Shown here: one piece after another, positions 39,928 through 50,012 of the stretch | Layout: every line of letters starts with the position of its first letter | Position numbering within the stretch: the first letter of the stretch is position 1 | From: Pseudomonas azadiae | GTDB lineage: Bacteria > Pseudomonadota > Gammaproteobacteria > Pseudomonadales > Pseudomonadaceae | Direction: 5' to 3' | Length of the DNA stretch: 64,000 nt | Assembly: GCF_019145355.1 (NCBI RefSeq) | Contig: NZ_JAHSTY010000001.1 | Coordinates: 2,046,001-2,110,000 of the forward strand | Notes under the pieces: generated by a model | Databases searched by the model: none | Told to the model about the DNA's origin: nothing | The model's input: only the letters and a program-made list of their open reading frames with translations | Translations under genes and position numbers: made by a program

Positions 39928-41580
39928 TCAAATAGATTGAGGAGTTGCGCGGGCGACAAGCGCCTCCACATCCACCCCACGCGGCAGAGTGCCGTAGACC
40001 CGACCGGAGGCCTCACCCAACCGGCTGGCGATAAACCCATCGCTGACCGCCCCATTCCCCGCCTCCAGCAACAACTTGGCCTGCAATGCCACGGCAATAT
40101 CCTCGGTGAGTTGCCGCGCGCGGTACTGGATGTCTTGGGTGTCCATGAATGCCGACTTCAGCTGTTCAATCCGCCGTGCCAATTGCTTGTCCCCATGGCC
40201 GTCCCCCAACTCTTCAAACAACGCCTCCAGCACCCCCGACTCCTTCGACAACGCTCGCAGCACGTCCAGGCATTGCACGTTGCCGGAGCCTTCCCACGTC
40301 GAGTTCACCGGTGCCTCACGGTACAGGCGCGGCAGGATGCTGTCCTCGACATACCCCGCGCCGCCCATGCACTCGGCGGCTTCGTTGATCATCGCCGGGG
40401 CGCGCTTGCAGATCCAATATTTGCCCACCGCCGTCACCAGCCGGGCGAACTTGGCTTCCTGCTCATCGCCCAAGTGGTCCAACGCGCGGCCCATGCGCAG
40501 GCTCAAGGCCAGTGCGGCTTCGCTTTCCAGCGCCAGGTCAGCCAGCACGTTTTGCATCAGCGGTTGCTCGCTGAGAACGCGGCCGCCGACTGAACGATGG
40601 GCACAATGATGGCTGGCCTGGGTCAGCGCCTGGCGCATCAGGGCGCTGGAGCCGACCATGCAATCGAAGCGGGTCATGGCGACCATTTCGATGATGGTCG
40701 GCACGCCCCGGCCCTCTTCGCCGACCATCCAGGCCAGGGCGCCGCGAAACTCCACTTCGCTGGACGCATTCGAGCAGTTGCCGAGTTTGTTTTTCAGGCG
40801 TTGGATGTAGAACGCATTGCGCGTGTCATCCGGGCGGTGCCGGGGCAGCAGGAAACAGGTCAGGCCCTTGTCGGTCTGGGCCAGGGTGAGGAAAGCGTCG
40901 CACATCGGCGCCGAGCAGAACCATTTATGGCCGACCAGTTCATAGGCCTGGCCCGGGCCGCCGGCGCCTACTGGATAAGCGCGGGTGGTGTTGGCGCGCA
41001 CATCGGTGCCGCCCTGCTTTTCGGTCATGGCCATGCCGATGGTGGCGCCGGTCTTGTGGGCGATGCCGACGTTGCGCGGGTCGTAGTGGGTGCCGAGGAT
41101 TTTCGGCAGCCAAGTGTCAGCCAGCTCCGGCTGCAAGCGCAGGGCCGGTACGCAGGCGAACGTCATGGTCAGCGGGCAACCGGTGCCGGCTTCGGCCTGG
41201 CTGTGCAGGTAAGTCATGGCGGCGCGGGCCACATGGGCGCCGGGCTGCGGATGGGCCCACGGCAGCGACGGCAGGCCGTGCTCGACGGCCGTGCGCATCA
41301 GCTCGTGATAAGCCGGATGAAACTCCACCAGGTCGATGCGGTGGCCGTAACGGTCATGGCTGTTGAACACCGGTTTGTTCTGGTTCGCCAGGAACCCGGC
41401 CGCCATCAGCGGCCCGCCGGCTAGCGCTCCGTAGGCATCAATGCGCGTGTGCGCCCAGCCTGCGCCAAAGCGGCGCGACCATTCCTGCAGGGGCACATCG
41501 ATACGGTACAGGTTGGTGCCGTCCAGGGACGGTGGCTGGTTGGTGACGTCGTGGGTTTCGGCGAACGGGTGCAGGTTCAT
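39928..41580 (-). CDS. aidB: AidB-like acyl-CoA dehydrogenase (alkylation response)
   Basis: The 550-residue flavoprotein aligns along its length with E. coli AidB (541): early NQPPSLDGTNLYRIDVPLQE, RIDLVEFHPAYHELMRTAVE, the FAD/substrate loop IGMAMTEKQGGTDVRANTTR, GHKWFCSAPMCDAFLTLAQT, MTRFDCMVGSSALMRQAL and LYREAPVNSTWEGSGNVQCL. AidB binds DNA and limits alkylation damage in E. coli. Here no ada or alkB is nearby, so adaptive-response control is not evident. A strong AGGAGG site precedes the ATG. Confidence 0.92.
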   Translation of the reverse strand: MNLHPFAETHDVTNQPPSLDGTNLYRIDVPLQEWSRRFGAGWAHTRIDAYGALAGGPLMAAGFLANQNKPVFNSHDRYGHRIDLVEFHPAYHELMRTAVEHGLPSLPWAHPQPGAHVARAAMTYLHSQAEAGTGCPLTMTFACVPALRLQPELADTWLPKILGTHYDPRNVGIAHKTGATIGMAMTEKQGGTDVRANTTRAYPVGAGGPGQAYELVGHKWFCSAPMCDAFLTLAQTDKGLTCFLLPRHRPDDTRNAFYIQRLKNKLGNCSNASSEVEFRGALAWMVGEEGRGVPTIIEMVAMTRFDCMVGSSALMRQALTQASHHCAHRSVGGRVLSEQPLMQNVLADLALESEAALALSLRMGRALDHLGDEQEAKFARLVTAVGKYWICKRAPAMINEAAECMGGAGYVEDSILPRLYREAPVNSTWEGSGNVQCLDVLRALSKESGVLEALFEELGDGHGDKQLARRIEQLKSAFMDTQDIQYRARQLTEDIAVALQAKLLLEAGNGAVSDGFIASRLGEASGRVYGTLPRGVDVEALVARATPQSI

Positions 41581-41646
41581 ACGGGCCTCCTGGAAAAGGC
41601 CACGTCTGATTGAGGCCTGGATTTCAGTTAAGCACCGTCAACCCGC

Positions 41647-44037
41647 TTAAAAAAGTGGCATACCCGCCGAATACGCTGCGCTTTTGCCCTCTACCGGACA
41701 CAACAAACGGCGTTCCAAGACCGCTTGCAACGCCTCGAAACGCACGGGCTTGGCCAGGCGATCAGAGACACCCACCCCGTGGCAACGCTCACGCTCCGGC
41801 ACATTCAGCGAGGTGCTCAAGGCGATCACCGGCAGTTCACCGCAGCCAGGCAGTGCACGAATCTGACAGCACAATGAGAAGCCACCTTCAGGAATATCCA
41901 GCAGTACCGCGTCGAAATCCCCGGCCTGCAAGGCCGCCAACGCGTCCGGGCCGGTGTCGACGGTTTTCACCCGGTAACCCAGCTTGAGCAGCATGCCGCG
42001 CACCACCCACTGGCCGACGCTGTTGTCATCGACCAACAGCACCGCGCACTCCTGGGGCGAACGTTGCCGCTCTGGCGCAGGCTTGGTTTCGGGCGGGGCC
42101 GGGCTGAGCGCCACGTCCAGCTGAAAGCGGCTGCCTTTGCTCGGTTCGGAATGATGGGTCAGGCGCCCGCCCAGCAACTCGATCAATTGACGGCAGATCG
42201 CCAGCCCGATACCCAGGCCGCCGTACTCGCGCGTCGTGGAGCCATCGAGCTGAAAGAACCGCTGATACAACGTGGCCTCGTCGAGGAAAGCAAAGCCGAT
42301 ACCGGTGTCGGTGACGATAAAGCTCGTGTGCAGGGCACCGTTACTCTGGGGCACGCCGACCACACGCAGGCGCACGGAGCCTGCATGGGTGAACTTGAAG
42401 GCGTTGTCCAGCAGGCAGTCCAGGCACTGCAGCAGTTTATCGGCATCGCCCAGCACGCGGTCCGGCAGTTCGTCCGCCACGTCGATGGAAAACGCCAGGC
42501 CTTTGCCCAGAGCGCTGGCATTGAACTGCTGACGCAAGGTGTCGAGTGTGCCGCGCAGGCTGAACACCTGGGGCTGGGCACCCAGGCGTCCGGCCTGCAG
42601 TTCGGTCAGGATGAGGATGCCATTGACCATGCGCATCATGTCCCGCGCCGAACCGGCGGCGGTTTGCTGGTAGCTCGCCAGGTCCGTGTCCAGCGGCATG
42701 GTTTGCATCAGCTCAAGGGAACCGATCACGCCGTTCATGGGCGTGCGCAGCTCGTGAGTCAGGGTGGCGAGGAATTCATCCTTGAGGCGGTTACTGCGGG
42801 CCAATTGCTGGTTGAGCACTTCGAGCTTCTGGCTGGCATCGAACAGGATCTGCGCCTGTTGCTCGCGCATGGCGTTGATGCGGTCGGCCAGGGCCAGGGA
42901 CAACAGCGCCACTTCGATCGCCGAGCCGATCTGGCTGGCGTACATGGTCAGGAACACATTGGGCAGGTAGCCCAGCACCATCAATGTATTCACCACACCA
43001 CCCAGCAGGAACGCCGACCAGGCGATGATGAAATAGCGCGCCACGCGCTGGCCGCAATACCAGGCCTTGATGGCCGCGACAAAGATAGTCACGGTGAACA
43101 TCAGCGCCAACCCCGTGGCCAGGCGCAGCGCCAGGGCGTAGCTGGTCATCAACGACAACAACATCACCACGCCACCGCAGGCCACCAGCGCCAGCAGCAG
43201 GCGATTGATCCACCGACTGTGCTGGGCTGTGTGCAAAAAGCTGCGCGCAAACAGGCTGCCGAACAGCGCCGATGCACCGATCAGGAACGGCGTCGCGGCA
43301 TTCGCCCACCAGGGGTTGTTCGGCCAGAAATACTCCACCGCCGCGCCGTTGACCGATAGCTGGTACATGCCGAACGAAGCGATATAGAAGATGTAATAGA
43401 GGTAGCTGGTGTCGCGCACGCTGAGGTAGATGAACAGGTTGTAGACCAACATGCCGAGCAACACGCCATAAATCAGGCCCAGTACATACAGGCGCAGCGG
43501 TTGTTGTTCCAGGTAGGCGGTGCTCGACCAGAGCGTCAATGGCGCCTGGATCGAGCCTTCGCTTTGCAGGCGCAGGTAGACGGTTTTAGCCTCGCCAGGG
43601 ACAAAGTCGACCTTGAACAGGTAGTTGTTCTGCCGGATCTCGCGGGCGGAAAACGGCAGCGCATCCCCGGTTCGCCCGGCCAGGCGATAGGTGCCGGTGC
43701 TGTCGGGCAAGTAGAGGTCAAGATGGTCGAGTGGCGGATAGGCCAGTTCCAGCAACCAGGTGCGTTGCGCGTCGGAATGATTGGGCAGGTAGTGCAGATT
43801 GACCTTGAGCCAGAACACCGAGCGTGAGTAGCCCGCATTCAGGGTGTCTTTGTCGTGGGGCTTGAACTGCGCGGCGGCGGAAGACGCGCTGACATCAGCG
43901 ATGGTCAACGCATCGGTCGGGTCTTCGAGCACTTGCATGGCCCGGCCCAACGGCAGGCTTCGCGTGTCCTGGGTGAACTCAACGGCGCCGGCGAGCATCG
44001 GCAGCCCGCACAACAGTAACATCAGCAAATAGCGCAT
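41647..44037 (-). CDS. ladS: Hybrid sensor kinase LadS (7TMR-DISM, HisKA, HATPase, receiver)
   Basis: The 796-residue protein has a signal peptide (LLMLLLCGLPMLAGA), a periplasmic 7TMR-DISM sensing domain (residues ~20-160), seven membrane helices (~175-385), a HisKA box ATLTHELRTPMNGVIGSLEL with His428, HATPase motifs (DNAFKFTHAG, TDTGIGFAF, GGLGIGLAICRQL) and a C-terminal receiver (VLLVDDN; phospho-acceptor Asp714 in LLDIPEGG; LAKPVRFEA). Length and the neighbouring thiD-thiE-hemL match P. aeruginosa ladS, whose product activates the Gac/Rsm pathway towards biofilm and secretion. It is divergent from thiD. Confidence 0.92.
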   Translation of the reverse strand: MRYLLMLLLCGLPMLAGAVEFTQDTRSLPLGRAMQVLEDPTDALTIADVSASSAAAQFKPHDKDTLNAGYSRSVFWLKVNLHYLPNHSDAQRTWLLELAYPPLDHLDLYLPDSTGTYRLAGRTGDALPFSAREIRQNNYLFKVDFVPGEAKTVYLRLQSEGSIQAPLTLWSSTAYLEQQPLRLYVLGLIYGVLLGMLVYNLFIYLSVRDTSYLYYIFYIASFGMYQLSVNGAAVEYFWPNNPWWANAATPFLIGASALFGSLFARSFLHTAQHSRWINRLLLALVACGGVVMLLSLMTSYALALRLATGLALMFTVTIFVAAIKAWYCGQRVARYFIIAWSAFLLGGVVNTLMVLGYLPNVFLTMYASQIGSAIEVALLSLALADRINAMREQQAQILFDASQKLEVLNQQLARSNRLKDEFLATLTHELRTPMNGVIGSLELMQTMPLDTDLASYQQTAAGSARDMMRMVNGILILTELQAGRLGAQPQVFSLRGTLDTLRQQFNASALGKGLAFSIDVADELPDRVLGDADKLLQCLDCLLDNAFKFTHAGSVRLRVVGVPQSNGALHTSFIVTDTGIGFAFLDEATLYQRFFQLDGSTTREYGGLGIGLAICRQLIELLGGRLTHHSEPSKGSRFQLDVALSPAPPETKPAPERQRSPQECAVLLVDDNSVGQWVVRGMLLKLGYRVKTVDTGPDALAALQAGDFDAVLLDIPEGGFSLCCQIRALPGCGELPVIALSTSLNVPERERCHGVGVSDRLAKPVRFEALQAVLERRLLCPVEGKSAAYSAGMPLF

Positions 44038-44323
44038 AGAGCCCCAGCGTGGCCTGTCCGGTTATGTCAAAAAGCCCCCCATCCTTTTGAGAAGACGTAT
44101 ACCGGCAATACAGTAAGTAGTTTGGATCCACTCTAGCATAGCCGCTAAAGGCCATTGGACACCATTGAAATAAAATTTCGAAAGGCTCTAGAACAAGGCT
44201 TTCAGCGCCTTTCTCTACCGCGGCGAAGACTAGCAAACCGCCAAAACTCATGATAAATGCGTCTATCATTCAACCTTCGCCGGAAGGCCCCGCCAAAAGC
44301 GTTTGGTGGTAAGCTCGCGCTCC

Positions 44324-45121
44324 ATGAATATCTACAGCTCTCGCCCCGTTGTCCTCTGTCTCTCCGGCCATGATCCCAGTGGTGGCGCCGGCTTGCAGGC
44401 AGATATCGAAGCCCTGCTCGCCCAGGGTTGCCACGCGGCTGCGGCCGTCACCGCGCTGACCGTGCAGAACACCGTCAACGTCAGCGATTTCCGTGTGCTC
44501 GACCGCGAGTGGGTGCTGGCCCAGGCCAATGCCGTGCTCGGCGATTCCGAGGTGGCGGCGGTCAAGCTGGGCATGCTCGGTTCCACCGCGATGGTCGACA
44601 CCGTGGTTGAACTGCTGCAGGCGCACCCGCACCTGCCGGTGGTGTGCGACCCGGTGCTGCGCGCCGGTGGCGGGGGCAGCCTGGGCAAGGACGAGGTCGG
44701 CTTCGCGATGCGCGAGCGGCTGTTGCCGTTGTCGCTGATCGCCACACCAAACCTGCCCGAAGCGCGCATCCTCGCAGAACTGCCTGAAGGCACGGCGGAC
44801 GAATGCGCCGAAAAGCTGCTGCCGTATATCAAGCATCTACTGATCACCGGCGGCCACGGCGACGAGCACGAAGTGCACAACCGCCTGTACAGTCGCGACG
44901 GCACGCGCCAGACCTTCACCTGCCAGCGCCTGCCCGGCAGTTATCACGGTTCGGGCTGCACGTTGGCCAGCGCGTTGGCCGGGCGAATCGCCCAGGGCGA
45001 AGGCTTGGTGAGCGCCGTGCAAACGGCGCTCAACTATACGTGGCGCACCCTGCGTGACGCCGAACAACTCGGCCAGGGCCAGTTTGTACCGCGCCGGTTG
45101 CCACTGGATTTCTGCTCGTAA
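44324..45121 (+). CDS. thiD: Hydroxymethylpyrimidine/phosphomethylpyrimidine kinase ThiD
   Basis: The 265-residue ribokinase-fold enzyme phosphorylates HMP and HMP-P to HMP-PP in thiamine synthesis. It shows VVLCLSGHDPSGGAGLQADI near the start, VTALTVQNTVNV, KLGMLGSTAMVDTVVELL, TPNLPEARIL and the anion-hole/catalytic segment LPGSYHGSGCTLASALAG. ATG 44324 is preferred; an upstream in-frame start lies in the intergenic region. It is followed 32 bp later by thiE. No TPP riboswitch is visible upstream. Confidence 0.94.
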   Translation: MNIYSSRPVVLCLSGHDPSGGAGLQADIEALLAQGCHAAAAVTALTVQNTVNVSDFRVLDREWVLAQANAVLGDSEVAAVKLGMLGSTAMVDTVVELLQAHPHLPVVCDPVLRAGGGGSLGKDEVGFAMRERLLPLSLIATPNLPEARILAELPEGTADECAEKLLPYIKHLLITGGHGDEHEVHNRLYSRDGTRQTFTCQRLPGSYHGSGCTLASALAGRIAQGEGLVSAVQTALNYTWRTLRDAEQLGQGQFVPRRLPLDFCS

Positions 45122-45153
45122 CACCCTGCTCGTAAAATCAAGGGACTCGCCCG

Positions 45154-45777
45154 ATGAAACTACGTGGCCTTTACGCCATTACCGACAGCCAATTATTGGC
45201 CGGCAAATTCCTCGCCTACGTCGAAGCGGCATTGGACGGTGGCGTGACCCTGCTGCAGTACCGCGACAAAAGCAGCGACGAAGCCCGACGCTTGCGTGAA
45301 GCGCAAAAACTGCGGGAACTGTGCTCGCGCTACAAGACTCAACTGATCATCAACGATGACGCTGAACTGGCCGCTCGCCTCGGCGTCGGCGTGCACCTGG
45401 GGCAGACCGACGGCCCGCTGACGCCGGCCCGTGCGCTGCTCGGCTCCAAGGCGATCATCGGCGCCACCTGCCACAGCCAGATCGAACTGGCCGAACAGGC
45501 CGCCAAGGAAGGCGCCAGCTACGTTGCCTTCGGCCGCTTTTTCAATTCCAGCACCAAGCCCGGTGCCCCGGCCGCCGCCGTCGACATGCTCGCGCAAGCG
45601 CGCAAGCGGCTGCACCTGCCGATCTGCGTGATCGGCGGCGTCACCCTGGAGAACGCCGAGCCCCTGGTGGCCCACGGTGCCGACCTGCTGGCGGTGGTGC
45701 ACGGCCTGTTCGGTGCCGACAGCACCCAGGAAGTCACGCGCCGCGCCCGTGCGTTCAACGCCCTTTTCAAGATTTGA
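45154..45777 (+). CDS. thiE: Thiamine-phosphate synthase ThiE
   Basis: The 207-residue TIM-barrel enzyme joins HMP-PP and thiazole phosphate to thiamine phosphate. Motifs include [32 protein letters not shown] (diphosphate binding), [20 protein letters not shown] with [37 protein letters not shown] and [20 protein letters not shown]. It lies between thiD and hemL on the same strand (16 bp to hemL), so the three probably form one operon. Confidence 0.95.
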   Translation: MKLRGLYAITDSQLLAGKFLAYVEAALDGGVTLLQYRDKSSDEARRLREAQKLRELCSRYKTQLIINDDAELAARLGVGVHLGQTDGPLTPARALLGSKAIIGATCHSQIELAEQAAKEGASYVAFGRFFNSSTKPGAPAAAVDMLAQARKRLHLPICVIGGVTLENAEPLVAHGADLLAVVHGLFGADSTQEVTRRARAFNALFKI

Positions 45778-45793
45778 TTTCAGAGAGCCCATC

Positions 45794-47077
45794 ATGTCCC
45801 GTTCCGAAACCCTGTTTGCCAATGCCCAGAAACACATCCCCGGCGGTGTGAACTCCCCCGTGCGTGCGTTCAAGAGCGTGGGCGGCACGCCGTTGTTCTT
45901 CAAGCATGCCGAAGGCGCCTACGTCACCGACGAGGATGACAAGCGCTACGTCGACTATGTGGGCTCATGGGGCCCCATGATCCTCGGTCACAGCCACCCG
46001 GACGTGCTGGACGCGGTGCGTCAGCAACTGCAACACGGCCTCTCCTACGGCGCGCCGACCGCCATGGAAACCGAGATGGCCGACTTGGTATGCAGCATTG
46101 TGCCGTCGATGGAAATGGTGCGCATGGTCAGCTCCGGCACCGAAGCGACCATGAGCGCAATCCGCCTGGCCCGTGGTTTTACCGGCCGCGACAGCATCAT
46201 CAAGTTCGAAGGCTGCTACCACGGTCACTCCGACAGCCTGCTGGTGAAAGCCGGCTCCGGCGCGCTGACCCAAGGCGTGCCAAGCTCGGCCGGTGTACCG
46301 GCAGCGTTTGCCAAACACACCTTGACCCTGCCGTTCAACGACATCGCCGCCGTCGAGCAGATGCTCAGTGAAGTCGGCCAGGACGTGGCGTGCATCATCG
46401 TCGAACCGGTGGCCGGCAACATGAACTGCGTACCGCCGGCGCCAGGCTTCCTCGAAGGGCTGCGCGAGCAGTGCGACAAGCACGGCGTGGTGTTGATTTT
46501 CGACGAAGTGATGACCGGCTTTCGCGTCGCCCTCGGCGGCGCCCAGGCCCACTACGGTGTGACGCCGGACCTGAGCACCTTCGGCAAGATCATCGGCGGC
46601 GGCATGCCGGTAGGCTGCTTCGGCGGCAAACGCGAAATCATGCAGCACATCGCGCCGCTGGGCCCGGTGTATCAGGCGGGTACCTTGTCGGGTAACCCGC
46701 TGGCGATGGCCGCCGGCCTGACCACCCTGCGCCTGATCAGCCGCCCAGGCTTCCACGCCGAACTGACCGACTACACCACGCGTTTGCTCGACGGCCTGCA
46801 ACAGCGCGCCGATGCCGCCGGTATCCCCTTTGTTACCACCCAGGCGGGCGGTATGTTCGGCCTGTACTTCAGCGGCGCCGACGATATCGTCACCTTCGAT
46901 GACGTGATGGGCAGTGATGCCGATCTGTTCAAGCGCTTCTTCCACCTCATGCTGGAAGGCGGTGTGTACCTGGCACCGAGCGCTTTCGAAGCCGGCTTCA
47001 CCTCCATCGCCCATGGCGACGCCGAGCTGAAACTGACCCTCGACGCCGCCGAGCGAGCCTTCGCTGCACTGAAGTAA
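45794..47077 (+). CDS. hemL: Glutamate-1-semialdehyde 2,1-aminomutase HemL
   Basis: The 427-residue PLP enzyme makes 5-aminolevulinate in the C5 heme pathway. It starts [20 protein letters not shown], has [20 protein letters not shown] (PLP phosphate), [16 protein letters not shown], and the Schiff-base Lys265 in [17 protein letters not shown]. The frame is open upstream through thiE, but ATG 45794 (preceded by AGAGAGCCC) matches the family start. It is the last gene of thiD-thiE-hemL; the order is the same as in P. aeruginosa next to ladS. Confidence 0.96.
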   Translation: MSRSETLFANAQKHIPGGVNSPVRAFKSVGGTPLFFKHAEGAYVTDEDDKRYVDYVGSWGPMILGHSHPDVLDAVRQQLQHGLSYGAPTAMETEMADLVCSIVPSMEMVRMVSSGTEATMSAIRLARGFTGRDSIIKFEGCYHGHSDSLLVKAGSGALTQGVPSSAGVPAAFAKHTLTLPFNDIAAVEQMLSEVGQDVACIIVEPVAGNMNCVPPAPGFLEGLREQCDKHGVVLIFDEVMTGFRVALGGAQAHYGVTPDLSTFGKIIGGGMPVGCFGGKREIMQHIAPLGPVYQAGTLSGNPLAMAAGLTTLRLISRPGFHAELTDYTTRLLDGLQQRADAAGIPFVTTQAGGMFGLYFSGADDIVTFDDVMGSDADLFKRFFHLMLEGGVYLAPSAFEAGFTSIAHGDAELKLTLDAAERAFAALK

Positions 47078-47214
47078 TCGGCCGCAACCCTCAGGCATCG
47101 CGCGATCGGTGCCTGATTTGCCGCTTTGCCGACAGATATTTCCGAATTATTTCGAGAAATTACCTGCAATCCGGCAGATAACTTGCCCAACCAGCAGAAA
47201 AACGAGTAAAGACT

Positions 47215-47244
47215 TTGTAAGCAGAGGCCTGCTTATTTCATAAT
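47215..47244 (+). promoter_or_regulatory. Sigma70-type promoter with palindrome in the spacer
   Basis: TTGTAA (47215-47220), 18 bp, CATAAT (47239-47244) precede the SEL1-repeat gene. The spacer holds AAGCAG-AGGC-CTGCTT (47219-47234), an inverted repeat placed where a bound repressor would block RNA polymerase. Confidence 0.5.
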
Positions 47245-47302
47245 GCGCGCTTATTGGATCCCACGAGGGTCCGCGCGCCCCGTCAGAGGTAAGTCGATTC
47301 CC

Positions 47303-47857
47303 ATGAAACGCACCGGCCGCACCCTGGTTCTGGGCTGCCTGTTGCTCCTTCAGCCGCTGCTGGCACATGCACAAGCAGGCGGCAACTCGTTGTTAATCCC
47401 AGCGATGGGTCGCTGCACCCTCAATACCCAGCCAGAAAGCCAGGCCGAAACCCTGAGCGCGTGCCAGAAACAGGCCGACGGCGGGGATGCGCAGGCCCAA
47501 TACGAGTTGGGCGAGTACTTCCACGACAGCAAAAACCCTGCCCGCGACCTCAACAAGGCCTTGAGCTACTTCGAAAAAGCCTCATTGCAGGGCCACGCCC
47601 AGGCGCAGTTTCAGCTGGGCAGCATGTTTTTCAAAGGCGAAGGCGTACCGGCCAACAACGTGCAGGCGTACATCGTGCTGAAAATGGCCGCGGTCAACGG
47701 CGCCGAAGACGCACTGGACACGGCCGATGAAGTGGCCGAGCACATGCAGCGCGATGAGCTGGAAGTGGCGACCCAGGTGCTGGGGCAGATTTTCCGCAAT
47801 TATCTGCAGGAATTGCAGAGTGCGGATGGGCGTTCGCCCTTTTCACCCCTGCCCTGA
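47303..47857 (+). CDS. Secreted SEL1/TPR-repeat protein
   Basis: The 184-residue protein has a signal peptide (TLVLGCLLLLQPLLAHAQA, cleavage near residue 26) and then about two SEL1-like repeats (GGDAQAQYELGEYFHDSKNP...ALSYFEKASLQGHAQAQFQL, GSMFFKGEGVPANNVQAYIV) between residues ~60 and 135, a helical scaffold for protein contacts in the periplasm. ATG 47303 is preferred to an in-frame start at 47243 because it begins a proper signal peptide. In P. aeruginosa the same position (after hemL) also holds a hypothetical gene. Function unknown. Confidence 0.83.
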   Translation: MKRTGRTLVLGCLLLLQPLLAHAQAGGNSLLIPAMGRCTLNTQPESQAETLSACQKQADGGDAQAQYELGEYFHDSKNPARDLNKALSYFEKASLQGHAQAQFQLGSMFFKGEGVPANNVQAYIVLKMAAVNGAEDALDTADEVAEHMQRDELEVATQVLGQIFRNYLQELQSADGRSPFSPLP

Positions 47858-47874
47858 TTTCAGCTAAACCCTTC

Positions 47875-47964
47875 TACCGCCATCGCAGGCAAGCCAGCTC
47901 CCACAGTCGATCGAGTTCCAACCTTGGAATGCATTCAACTGTGGGAGCTGGCTTGCCTGCGATG
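47875..47964. repeat. REP pair in reversed (tail-out) orientation
   Basis: CCGCCATCGCAGGCAAGCCA first, TGTGGGAGCTGGCTTGCCTG second, around a centre containing TTCCAACCTTGGAA, itself a palindrome. It lies between convergent genes. Confidence 0.88.
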
Positions 47965-47988
47965 GGCGCGGCGCGGTCTAACGCCCTA

Positions 47989-48315
47989 CTACTTCTCAGG
48001 CATCGGCATCGGAAACGGCATTACATTGCTGGTGCCCCGCGCTTCGCTGATCTTCGGCGTACCCAAACGCTCGACTTCATCGATGCGCACAATCGAATGC
48101 ATCGGCACAAAACTGCGCACCACGCCTTCAAACTGCGCCTTGAGCTTCTCTTCGCCGGGGTCGACGACCAACTGGGTGCGCTCGCCAAAGACGAACTCTT
48201 CCACCTCCAGGAAACCCCACAGATCGCTCTGATAGATCTGCTTGGCGTACATTTCGAACACCTGGCCCTGGTTGAGGAAAATCACCTTATAGATTGGAGC
48301 TTCACGTTTGGTCAT
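47989..48315 (-). CDS. DUF1820 family protein
   Basis: The 108-residue protein (MTKREAPIYKVIFLNQGQVF) has EMYAKQIYQSDLWGFLEVEE and FGERTQLVVDPGEEKLKAQF, then SFVPMHSIVRIDEVERLGTP, which is the DUF1820 family pattern of a small conserved cytosolic protein in gammaproteobacteria. Function is unknown. ATG 48315 is chosen; the longer frame adds six residues. It is divergent from miaB across 131 bp, as in P. aeruginosa. Confidence 0.85.
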   Translation of the reverse strand: MTKREAPIYKVIFLNQGQVFEMYAKQIYQSDLWGFLEVEEFVFGERTQLVVDPGEEKLKAQFEGVVRSFVPMHSIVRIDEVERLGTPKISEARGTSNVMPFPMPMPEK

Positions 48316-48408
48316 GGTGGGCGGATAACACATCGGGGATATAAAAGAGGGCGCGAACTATAGCATGGCACCCGATGCACAACGCTAGGAACCAATGGAC
48401 ATGCGCCC

Positions 48409-48414
48409 TATAAT
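48409..48414 (+). promoter_or_regulatory. -10 element of the miaB promoter
   Basis: A perfect TATAAT lies 33 bp before the miaB start codon; no clear -35 is seen at the usual distance (GCTAGG is the nearest candidate). Confidence 0.55.
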
Positions 48415-48446
48415 GCGCGGTTCTTTACCACCAGTTGACGATTCCC

Positions 48447-49775
48447 ATGGCCAAGAAGCTTTACATCGAAACCCACGGTTGCCAGATGAACGAGTACGAC
48501 AGCTCGCGCATGGTCGACCTGCTGGGCGAACACCAGGCCCTGGAAGTCACCGCCCGCGCCGAAGATGCCGACGTGATCCTGCTCAATACCTGCTCGATCC
48601 GCGAACGGGCCCAGGACCGTGTCTACTCCCAGCTGGGCCGCTGGCGCGAACTGAAACTGGCCAACCCGGACATGGTGATCGCCGTTGGTGGTTGCGTGGC
48701 CAGCCAGGAAGGCGCCGCGATCCGCGACCGCGCGCCCTATGTCGACGTGGTGTTCGGCCCTCAGACCCTGCACCGCCTGCCGGAAATGATCGACGCCGCG
48801 CGCCTCACCAAGCTGCCGCAGGTCGACGTGTCCTTCCCGGAGATCGAAAAATTCGACCATTTACCCGAACCGCGTATCGACGGGCCAAGCGCCTACGTGT
48901 CGGTAATGGAAGGCTGCAGCAAGTACTGCACCTTTTGCGTGGTGCCTTACACCCGTGGCGAAGAAGTCAGCCGGCCGTTTGACGATGTCATGTCGGAAAT
49001 CATCCACCTGGCCGAAAACGGCGTGCGTGAAGTGACCCTGCTGGGCCAGAACGTCAACGGCTATCGCGGCCTGACCCACGACGGCCGCCTGGCCGACCTG
49101 GCAGAGTTGATCCGCGTGGTCGCCGCCGTGGACGGGATCGAGCGCATTCGCTACACCACCTCGCACCCGCTGGAGTTCTCCGACAGCCTGATCCAGGCTC
49201 ACGCCGAAGTACCGGAACTGGTCAAGCACCTGCATCTGCCGGTGCAATCGGGCTCGGACCGCATCCTGGCGGCGATGAAGCGCAACCACACCGCGCTGGA
49301 GTACAAATCCAAACTGCGCAAATTGCGCGCGGCGGTGCCGGGCATCTGCATCAGCTCGGACTTTATCGTCGGCTTCCCCGGCGAGACCGAGAAAGACTTC
49401 GAGCAGACCATGAAGTTGATCGAAGACGTCGGTTTCGACTTCTCCTACTCGTTCGTCTACAGCCAGCGCCCCGGCACCCCGGCGGCCGACCTGGCGGATG
49501 AAACCCCGGAAGCGCTGAAAAAAGAGCGCCTGAATGCGCTGCAACATCGCCTGAACCAACAAGGTTTCGAGATCAGCCGACAAATGGTCGGTTCGACCCA
49601 GCGCATCCTGGTCACCGACTACTCGAAAAAAGACCCCGGCGAATTGCAGGGCCGAACCGAGAACAACCGAATCGTCAACTTCCGGTGCGACAATCCGACC
49701 CTGATCGGCCAGTTTGCCGATGTGCATATCGATGCGGCGCAACCGCATTCGTTGCGGGGGTCGCTGCTTAACTGA
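48447..49775 (+). CDS. miaB: tRNA-2-methylthio-N6-dimethylallyladenosine synthase MiaB
   Basis: The 442-residue radical-SAM methylthiotransferase modifies i6A37 of tRNAs. The N-terminal UPF0004 domain supplies cysteines in [23 protein letters not shown] and GGCVASQEG for the second cluster; the radical-SAM motif is CSKYCTFC ([12 protein letters not shown] follows); a C-terminal TRAM domain ([20 protein letters not shown]) binds tRNA. ATG 48447 ([11 protein letters not shown]) is the family start. It begins the conserved miaB-phoH-ybeY-corC-lnt block. Confidence 0.96.
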   Translation: MAKKLYIETHGCQMNEYDSSRMVDLLGEHQALEVTARAEDADVILLNTCSIRERAQDRVYSQLGRWRELKLANPDMVIAVGGCVASQEGAAIRDRAPYVDVVFGPQTLHRLPEMIDAARLTKLPQVDVSFPEIEKFDHLPEPRIDGPSAYVSVMEGCSKYCTFCVVPYTRGEEVSRPFDDVMSEIIHLAENGVREVTLLGQNVNGYRGLTHDGRLADLAELIRVVAAVDGIERIRYTTSHPLEFSDSLIQAHAEVPELVKHLHLPVQSGSDRILAAMKRNHTALEYKSKLRKLRAAVPGICISSDFIVGFPGETEKDFEQTMKLIEDVGFDFSYSFVYSQRPGTPAADLADETPEALKKERLNALQHRLNQQGFEISRQMVGSTQRILVTDYSKKDPGELQGRTENNRIVNFRCDNPTLIGQFADVHIDAAQPHSLRGSLLN

Positions 49776-49806
49776 CATGCAAACCTTCAAGCCTGATGAA
49801 GATCAA

Positions 49807-49898
49807 ATGTGGGAGCTGGCTTGCCTGCGATAGCGGTGCAACAGGCAATATCTTTTTTGAATGTGCCGGCCCTATCGCAGGCAAGCCAGCTCCCACAG
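49807..49898. repeat. REP pair (REPIN), GCTGGCTTGCCTGCG subtype
   Basis: Arms ATGTGGGAGCTGGCTTGCCT and complement. It interrupts the miaB-phoH spacing, an example of a REP pair inserted between genes that are otherwise syntenic. Confidence 0.9.
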
Positions 49899-50012
49899 TA
49901 GATTTTTGTTGTTCTTGAGAGATAACCCAGCCCATATAAGTGCTTTCGCACACGGGCGGCTGGCGTTATTCTCTAGTCCACCTCAACAGCCAAAGGGCGG
50001 CTAAAAGCGACC

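Noticed and set aside
44038..44323. TPP riboswitch upstream of thiD
   Set aside because: I could not find the conserved thi-box elements; the region shows no recognisable TPP fold.
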